From assembly GCA_015520145.1 (NCBI GenBank), contig WAQR01000170.1, positions 1 through 11,102 on the forward strand: a stretch of DNA of 11,102 nucleotides. The letters run 5' to 3'. The notes under the pieces are model-generated. The model was given only the letters and a program-made list of their open reading frames with translations. It ran no database searches and was not told where the DNA came from. Numbering within the stretch: position 1 is the first letter of the stretch; each line of letters opens with the position of its first letter. This DNA is from Candidatus Hydrothermarchaeota archaeon. GTDB lineage: Archaea > Hydrothermarchaeota > Hydrothermarchaeia > Hydrothermarchaeales > WAQR01. Made by a program: the position numbers and the translations under genes. Positions 6,899 through 11,102 of this stretch are shown here, piece by piece.

Positions 6899-6929
6899 AG
6901 AAAGGTTTTTAAGTTGAAAGAAAGCAACT
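6899..6929 (+). promoter_or_regulatory. Riboflavin synthase promoter with shared 31-bp module
   Basis: AGAAAGG (BRE-like) and TTTTTAAG (TATA-like, 6906-6913) are followed by TTG, 8 nt and CAACT (6925-6929). AGTTG and CAACT form an inverted repeat between the TATA box and the expected start point near 6935. The ATG is at 6940 and no Shine-Dalgarno is seen, so the transcript is probably leaderless or nearly so. The same module precedes the propeller gene. Confidence 0.65.
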
Positions 6930-6939
6930 GCCTCTACCC

Positions 6940-7404
6940 ATGAAAAAGATAGGCATTGCAGACACAACCTTTGCCAGATATGATATGGCAAGAGATGCAA
7001 TTGACGAAATTAAAAAAAATATAACAGGGGTCAGGATTATCAGGAAGACAGTACCAGGCATCAAGGACCTCCCCGTTGCCTGCAAGAAGCTTTTGGAAGA
7101 TGACAATTGCGACATCTGCATGGCGTTTGGAATGCCAGGACCTGAAAAGATTGATAAAACATGTGCCCATGAAGCATCGCAAGGAATAATTCTATCCCAG
7201 CTTATGACAAACAAACATATTTTGGAAGTATTCGTTCATGAGGACGAGGCAGAAACTGAAAAAGAGCTGGCAGGGCTTTGCGAGAGGCGGGCAAGAGAAC
7301 ATGCACAAAATCTTATAAATCTCCTTTTTCATCCAGAAAGGCTTGAGAAACAGGCTGGGACAGGGAAAAGAGAGGGGTTTGAGGATAAAGGGCCGCTTAA
7401 ATGA
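6940..7404 (+). CDS. ribC: Riboflavin synthase, archaeal type
   Basis: It converts two molecules of 6,7-dimethyl-8-ribityllumazine into riboflavin and a pyrimidinedione, the last step before flavins (and part of the supply route for coenzyme F420-type chemistry). The archaeal enzyme is related to lumazine synthase rather than to bacterial RibE. At 154 residues the length is right, and the family signatures are all present: KIGIADTTFARYDMA (3-17), IRKTVPGIKDLPVACKKLLE (34-53), MAFGMPG (61-67), CAHEAS (75-80), QLMTNKHILEVFVHEDE (87-103) and GFEDKGP (146-152). It forms its own unit: divergent promoter on the left, and 66-69 bp to the cupredoxin gene, which has a TATA of its own. It may be regulated with the propeller gene through the shared promoter module. 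The first ATG after the promoter is used and no Shine-Dalgarno precedes it. Confidence 0.96.
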   Translation: MKKIGIADTTFARYDMARDAIDEIKKNITGVRIIRKTVPGIKDLPVACKKLLEDDNCDICMAFGMPGPEKIDKTCAHEASQGIILSQLMTNKHILEVFVHEDEAETEKELAGLCERRAREHAQNLINLLFHPERLEKQAGTGKREGFEDKGPLK

Positions 7405-7408
7405 GAGT

Positions 7409-7423
7409 GGAAAACTTTATTAA
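7409..7423 (+). promoter_or_regulatory. TATA region of the cupredoxin gene
   Basis: GGAAAACTTTATTAA combines a purine-rich BRE-like part with ACTTTATTAA. Initiation would fall near 7443-7447, leaving a leader of about 30 nt. The 8-bp palindrome CTTGCAAG (7426-7433) follows directly and could be an operator half or full site. Confidence 0.5.
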
Positions 7424-7459
7424 CACTTGCAAGACAATTTAATACTATCCAATACTAAA

Positions 7460-7481
7460 GTGATGAGTACGTGATGAATAC
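7460..7481. repeat. 11-bp tandem repeat spanning a start codon
   Basis: GTGATGAGTAC (7460-7470) and GTGATGAATAC (7471-7481) differ at one position. The second copy holds the GTG/ATG start of the cupredoxin lipoprotein. In the first, GTGAT matches the complement of the 16S rRNA 3' end and sits 9 nt before ATG 7474, so the first copy can act as the ribosome site for the second. Confidence 0.8.
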
Positions 7482-8295
7482 AAAGATGAAACAGATATTT
7501 ATTATCCTGTCAATCATATTAATAGGACTAACCCCTGGATGTGCAAGACAGGGGGAGACTCCAGCACCCACCGTTGCACCGACAACAACAGTTCCAGTTA
7601 CAAAACCGGATGTTACCACCACCCCACCGCCGACACCGGTAGCAGAACCTGAAGAGGTCAAAACATCGAATTTTGTTGATTCTGTACCGTCCCACAAAGA
7701 GGTCTTTGCAACCGTACCAGAGGAGGTCATCATCAACTTTGATAATGTCCTTGGAGATACGTCAAAGGTGACAGTCTACCATGAGATGGATGGAAAGACC
7801 CATATCGCAAGTATAGAAACACGCCCCCCTGAAACGCGCATGACAGGCGGATCATTGATGAGAACAAAGCTTGACCCACAGTACGGGGACGGGAAATACA
7901 CAGTCAAATACAGGGCATGCCAGGCGGGTGGGGCCGGCAGCACATGTATGGATGGGAGATACAGTTTTACAGTAGACTCCTCGACCCTTAATAATAACTA
8001 TGCCGACATGACAAAGAAGGCATATATCGAAATAAAAATGGCTGGAAACAGATTCAACCCACAAAACGTGATCATCTCAAGAGGGACCCGCGTCAGGTGG
8101 ACAAACGAGGAAGGGACCAGGCACACCGTGGTATCAAATCCCTTTAAATCACAAAATTATGTATTGTCACTGAACTCAGGGCTGCTAAGTAAATACAACA
8201 ATTACGAATATACGTTTACAAAAACCGGGGAGTTCCCATATCACTGCAGCCTTCATTATTCCGATGGAATGGTCGGACGAATCCTGGTAAAATAG
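7474..8295 (+). CDS. CopC-like plus blue-copper (plastocyanin-type) lipoprotein
   Basis: This is an exported, probably lipid-anchored copper protein of 273 residues (274 if GTG 7471 is used). Residues 1-23 are a signal ending TPGC, a slightly atypical lipobox with C23 as anchor. A Pro/Thr-rich linker (about 28-60) follows, likely glycosylated. Residues 66-168 resemble the CopC fold (DSVPSHKEVFATVPEEVIINF, YGDGKYTVKYRA...MDGRYSFTVD), but the usual DGH copper motif is absent and two Cys (149, 158) stand nearby. Residues 183-273 are a cupredoxin with H217 (RHTV), C258, H261 and M266 in CSLHYSDGM. This C-x2-H-x4-M spacing equals that of plastocyanin, so a type 1 copper site is expected, acting in electron transfer or copper binding outside the cell. 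No redox partner gene is next to it. Confidence 0.88.
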   Translation: MNTKMKQIFIILSIILIGLTPGCARQGETPAPTVAPTTTVPVTKPDVTTTPPPTPVAEPEEVKTSNFVDSVPSHKEVFATVPEEVIINFDNVLGDTSKVTVYHEMDGKTHIASIETRPPETRMTGGSLMRTKLDPQYGDGKYTVKYRACQAGGAGSTCMDGRYSFTVDSSTLNNNYADMTKKAYIEIKMAGNRFNPQNVIISRGTRVRWTNEEGTRHTVVSNPFKSQNYVLSLNSGLLSKYNNYEYTFTKTGEFPYHCSLHYSDGMVGRILVK

Positions 8296-8303
8296 TACAA
8301 AAG

Positions 8304-8333
8304 GTGTTGTAACGTGTTGTAACGTGTTACAAA
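8304..8333. repeat. 10-bp tandem repeat forming a palindrome
   Basis: GTGTTGTAAC occurs at 8304-8313 and 8314-8323, followed by GTGTTACAAA (8324-8333). The changed third unit creates TTGTAAC-GT-GTTACAA (8317-8332), a 7-bp inverted repeat with a 2-bp centre. It lies just after the cupredoxin stop codon and could be a transcript-end hairpin or an operator for the operon downstream. Confidence 0.8.
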
Positions 8334-8341
8334 AACGTCTT

Positions 8342-8369
8342 CAACCAACTTTAGGCAACCAACTTTAGG
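8342..8369. repeat. Exact 14-bp tandem repeat
   Basis: CAACCAACTTTAGG is present twice without mismatch (8342-8355, 8356-8369). ACTTTAG within each copy is the nearest thing to a TATA box before the glycosyltransferase operon, but it is a poor match. Initiation from the second copy would give a leader of about 50 nt. Confidence 0.9.
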
Positions 8370-8372
8370 AGC

Positions 8373-8388
8373 ACCTGGATACTCAGGT
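8373..8388 (+). promoter_or_regulatory. Possible hairpin in the leader of the glycosyltransferase operon
   Basis: ACCTG (8373-8377) pairs with CAGGT (8384-8388) around the loop GATACT. The stem is only 5 bp and no U-run follows, so it is not a standard terminator. It may be chance. Confidence 0.25.
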
Positions 8389-8407
8389 ACCGGCCGTGGC
8401 CTCTACA

Positions 8408-8447
8408 GGAACGACTTGGAATGATCTGGAATGATTTGAAATGGATC
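8408..8447. repeat. 10-bp repeat, four units, spanning a start codon
   Basis: Units GGAACGACTT, GGAATGATCT, GGAATGATTT and GAAATGGATC lie at 8408, 8418, 8428 and 8438. ATG occurs in the last three (8421, 8431, 8441), each in a different frame. Only 8441 opens the glycosyltransferase. The second unit, GGAATGATC, loosely resembles a Shine-Dalgarno. Confidence 0.75.
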
Positions 8448-9811
8448 CATTAAAGATATGCATCAGCAGTCAGACCCCGCTTATCAGGTTCAGGGAGGAA
8501 TATTCCGGGCTTTTAGATAAATACGGAGACCTCCCTGACCCGCTGCCAATAGATATGCTCACAGAAGGTGAGGACTACGAGCTCACGCCAGGTGGCGTGC
8601 CAATAATGCTCTACCCGCTTCTAAAAAATATGCAGAAAACCTGCCTCATCAAAGACCCGCACTGGATATCCCTAAACCCGCTTGGACCGGACAGGGCAAT
8701 AATCGACGACATCACCCTGCACAACATATCACTTGACAGACACGAACTTCGAGCATACGCATACTGCAAAGAGATGATCTGGCAGGAGATGCACGGTCTT
8801 ACGGTAAAGAGATACAATCCTACAGACTTCCTGGGCTATGCAAAATACAACTGGCTTTCTGCAGAGAAGATGTTTGAGATACTCGATGAGGTGGACATAT
8901 TCTATGTGCACGATTTCCAGCTCATTCAGGTCGGGACAATGGTGGGCATTGCCTCTCCAGTCGTCTTCCGCTGGCACATCCCGTTCATACTTGAAGGGGT
9001 CTCGAAGTATCTTAGGAATGCCATAATCAGAGGTATTGAAGGTTTTGACAGCATTGTAGTAAGCTGCAAGAGGGATCTGGAAGGACTTATAAGGGCGGGA
9101 TATAGGGGAAAGGCATACCAGATATATCCCTATGTCGATCCAGGGAAATATAGGAAACCAAAAAAGGAACAGATCGAAGATTTTAAACAACGTTTTGGTA
9201 TCAGGGAATCTGATTTCATTGCACTGGTCGTGGCAAGGATGGACAGTATCAAAGGCCAGGACACTGCAATAAAGGCAGTCAAAAAGCTTGTGAAACATAT
9301 CCCTGAGCTAAAGCTGATCCTTGTGGGCAACGGGAGTTTTTCATCAAGCAAAAAAGGAGGGCTGGCACATCCAAAAAGCAGGCAGTGGAGGATCCATCTT
9401 GAGAGAATGATCTCCAAGCTGGAGGTTGAAGATAGGATAGTCTTTACAGGATATATCTCTGACAGCGAACTCAACTGTGCCTATGAGATATGCGATGTGG
9501 CAATCCTCCCGTCGGTAAAAGAAGGTTTTGGGCTTGTGACAGTCGAGGCATGGCTTTACAAAAAACCGGTTATAGTAAGCAGGGGTGCCGGGTCGTCAGA
9601 ACTCATCATGGACGGGATAAACGGATACATATTCGAGCCGTCAGATTATGAAGGGCTTGCAGAGAAGATTAAAATGGTCTATGATGCAGGCAGGGGAAAT
9701 AAAACGATCGGAAAGAAGGGATACGACACATCGCGCCAGTGCTGGGTTGATAACGGAGTAGAAAAGGTTTACTATGTCCTTGAAAAAACGCTGGAGGATT
9801 TTAGAACATGA
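8441..9811 (+). CDS. Glycosyltransferase family 4, TreT-related
   Basis: This is a cytoplasmic retaining GT-B enzyme of 456 residues. The N-terminal half carries PGGVPIMLYPLL (50-61), similar to the glycine-rich acceptor loop of TreT, then HDFQ (157-160) and RWHIPF (177-182). The C-terminal nucleotide-sugar half has VARMDSIKG (264-272; R266, K271), LILVGNGSF (292-300) followed by a SSSKKGG insert seen in trehalose-synthase-like enzymes, FTGYISD (335-341) and the E-x7-E pair E361/E369 in EGFGLVTVE. It is thus a paralogue of the TreT-like gene two places downstream. The sugar donor and acceptor cannot be read from sequence; trehalose or glucosylglycerate-type solutes are plausible. Its TGA overlaps the next ATG (ATGA), indicating coupled translation. 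No good Shine-Dalgarno precedes ATG 8441. Confidence 0.9.
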   Translation: MDPLKICISSQTPLIRFREEYSGLLDKYGDLPDPLPIDMLTEGEDYELTPGGVPIMLYPLLKNMQKTCLIKDPHWISLNPLGPDRAIIDDITLHNISLDRHELRAYAYCKEMIWQEMHGLTVKRYNPTDFLGYAKYNWLSAEKMFEILDEVDIFYVHDFQLIQVGTMVGIASPVVFRWHIPFILEGVSKYLRNAIIRGIEGFDSIVVSCKRDLEGLIRAGYRGKAYQIYPYVDPGKYRKPKKEQIEDFKQRFGIRESDFIALVVARMDSIKGQDTAIKAVKKLVKHIPELKLILVGNGSFSSSKKGGLAHPKSRQWRIHLERMISKLEVEDRIVFTGYISDSELNCAYEICDVAILPSVKEGFGLVTVEAWLYKKPVIVSRGAGSSELIMDGINGYIFEPSDYEGLAEKIKMVYDAGRGNKTIGKKGYDTSRQCWVDNGVEKVYYVLEKTLEDFRT

Positions 9812-10488
9812 ACGACATAATTTTAAAACAGGCAAAGACGCCTTTCATCTTTTATTCAAGGCTGAGTCTCAACGAATTTACAGGTTACAAGGCACGGAAC
9901 ATCTACGAGTTTCTTGAATGCATAAAAAAAGTGCCAGATGCCTCCATATACCACCACACCCATAATTTCCTGCTTTTGTACCACTACGTAACCCCTGCAC
10001 CACCGAGCGATTTCGCCTACTGGGTGAGGGAGGTGCTGGACGATGAAAAACTTGGCGAGAAGCTTGAGAGCATTGATACCATAGAGTTCCAGAATATCTC
10101 GGATCTAAGGGAATCAATAATCTCGACCATTAAAGATTATATTAAAAAAAACCCGTCAGCAAAACTTGCATCAAAAGGCAGAGAGTTCCATTTCATTAAG
10201 TCTGTGACATTTGCATTCCCGACAAAATACGTGGCAAATAACCTTATGGAGTTTTGCGACTGTTTGAGGAATATCGGCATCAATTCAATTTACTTCCATA
10301 TGTTTGAGGCCAGGCTGCGTCTTGCGAAAGGGCAAAACGATTTCTCGCACTGGATTGAAGACAGCCTGGAAGAAAAGAAGCTTGCTGAGACTATAGGGCA
10401 GGCTGACCCATATCAATATACACTTGAATACCTTAGAAACTGGATTATAAAAGAGATTGAAAAGAGTATTGAAAGGAGTATTTCGTGA
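9808..10488 (+). CDS. DUF5752-like protein with internal duplication
   Basis: Function is unknown. The 226-residue soluble protein has no signal or membrane segment and looks mostly helical. I recognise it, from memory, as the DUF5752 type often found beside archaeal GT4/trehalose synthase genes. It consists of two repeats of about 100 residues (11-112 and 125-217). ARNIYEFLECI (29-39) matches ANNLMEFCDCL (143-153), SIYHHTH (46-52) matches SIYFHMF (160-166), and DFAYWVREVLDDEKL (68-82) matches DFSHWIEDSLEEKKL (178-192). Spacing between the halves is constant at 110-114. The first half keeps a His-rich HHTH that the second has largely lost. It overlaps both neighbours (4 bp and 1 bp), so it is made in step with two glycosyltransferases. 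A role as accessory subunit or regulator of them is inference. Confidence 0.85.
   Translation: MNDIILKQAKTPFIFYSRLSLNEFTGYKARNIYEFLECIKKVPDASIYHHTHNFLLLYHYVTPAPPSDFAYWVREVLDDEKLGEKLESIDTIEFQNISDLRESIISTIKDYIKKNPSAKLASKGREFHFIKSVTFAFPTKYVANNLMEFCDCLRNIGINSIYFHMFEARLRLAKGQNDFSHWIEDSLEEKKLAETIGQADPYQYTLEYLRNWIIKEIEKSIERSIS
10475..10478 (+). promoter_or_regulatory. Ribosome binding site of the TreT-like gene
   Basis: GGAG lies 9 nt before ATG 10488, inside the end of the DUF5752-like gene. A GTG at 10485 is in frame and 6 nt away, so a start one codon earlier is possible. Confidence 0.5.
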
Positions 10489-11102
10489 TGCACACGCTTA
10501 AAGACTACGAGCCTATCGTCGGGGAGAATGTCATTGAAGAACTCAGGGTGATTGCATCCGCACTTGGAGACAAAAAGGTACAGAATATAAATTCCACTGC
10601 TGTCGGGGGCGGGGTTGCAGAGATACTGCACTGGCTCGTACCCCTGCTCAGAGATCTGGGTGTGAACGCGAGCTGGGACGTCATCAAAGGCGGGAAGGAT
10701 TTTTTCGATGTTACAAAGAAGTTCCACAACTCGCTTCATGGAAAATCCGAGATTCTAAGTGCAAAGGACTACAGGATATTCGAGGAAACCACCCAGAAAA
10801 ATATTAATGAGATGGACATTTATGGAGATATTGTCTTTGTCCACGACCCCCAGCCTGCGGGGCTTGTAAAAAAGAAAGATGAGATGCAGAATAAATGGGT
10901 GTGGCGGTGCCACATTGATCTCTCCTCTCCAAATCCAGATGTATGGAACTATCTCAAGGGGTATATAGAACGATACGATGCATCTGTATTTACAGCCCCC
11001 CAGTTCTCACAGGAGCTTTCTATCAGGCAGGCTCAGATTACGCCTTCTATCGATCCTTTAAGTGACAAGAATAAGGATTTGAAAGATTCGTTTGTCTCTT
11101 CA
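10488..11102 (+). CDS. treT: Trehalose synthase, TreT-like GT4 (partial, 3' end outside window)
   Basis: The frame is open from ATG 10488 to the window end, giving 205 residues, about half of the usual 400 or so. TreT makes trehalose from a nucleotide-diphosphate glucose and free glucose, and can run in reverse. Signatures of the family N-terminal domain are NSTAVGGGVAEIL (35-47; the glycine-rich acceptor loop), VFVHDPQPAGLV (116-127) and WRCHIDLSSPNPDVW (139-153). The nucleotide-sugar half with the E-x7-E pair is not in the window. It overlaps the DUF5752-like gene by 1 bp (TGATG) and is the third gene of the operon. Substrate identity is assigned by family resemblance; close relatives may use other acceptors. 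Confidence 0.88.
   Translation, partial: MHTLKDYEPIVGENVIEELRVIASALGDKKVQNINSTAVGGGVAEILHWLVPLLRDLGVNASWDVIKGGKDFFDVTKKFHNSLHGKSEILSAKDYRIFEETTQKNINEMDIYGDIVFVHDPQPAGLVKKKDEMQNKWVWRCHIDLSSPNPDVWNYLKGYIERYDASVFTAPQFSQELSIRQAQITPSIDPLSDKNKDLKDSFVSS

Noticed and set aside
8729..9298. 189-codon open frame on the - strand inside the GT4 gene
   Set aside because: The + strand frame carries all GT4 motifs; the antisense product is Cys/His/Phe-rich and matches nothing recognisable.

Overview
The window reads as chromosomal DNA of a euryarchaeote. It carries an archaeal-type riboflavin synthase, a type II methionine aminopeptidase, a fused hexulose-6-phosphate synthase/RraA-like protein, a tRNA without encoded CCA, and promoters of BRE/TATA form. 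The pairing of a glycosyltransferase, a DUF5752-like protein and a TreT-like trehalose synthase, together with secreted propeller and blue-copper proteins, suggests a methanogen or ANME-type lineage (Methanosarcinales or relatives). That placement is inference; no phylogenetic marker was compared. No CRISPR array, insertion sequence or phage gene was seen.

Layout. Positions 1-51 may be the tail of an upstream gene. A short AT-rich region with repeats and a perfect inverted repeat then leads into a + strand pair: a YrdC/Sua5-family threonylcarbamoyl-AMP synthase (173-856) overlapping methionine aminopeptidase (846-1763). Convergent to it is a 968-residue secreted or membrane-anchored protein on the - strand (1791-4697). 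It has an outer Ig-like domain, a seven-blade propeller, one membrane segment and a predicted inner C-terminal region. Further right on the - strand are the HPS-RraA fusion (4859-6139), tRNA-Val(GAC) (6164-6236) and a small lipoprotein (6295-6699). On the + strand follow riboflavin synthase (6940-7404), a CopC-like/cupredoxin lipoprotein (7474-8295), and a tightly coupled operon of a GT4 glycosyltransferase (8441-9811), a DUF5752-like protein (9808-10488) and a TreT-like enzyme cut by the window end (10488 onward).

How the genes fit together. Sua5/YrdC and MetAP are translation-related and translationally coupled. HPS (pentose phosphate supply through the reversed ribulose monophosphate route) and riboflavin synthase (which ultimately draws on ribulose 5-phosphate) are metabolically linked. 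The riboflavin synthase promoter and the promoter of the large propeller protein share an unusual 31-bp module, so they may be co-regulated. The last three genes look like a compatible-solute or disaccharide synthesis unit.

The most notable non-gene signals are the shared promoter module, a nearly exact 123-bp blade duplication in the propeller gene, and short 10-14 bp tandem duplications in nearly every intergenic gap. In two cases these duplications contain the start codon of the next gene.
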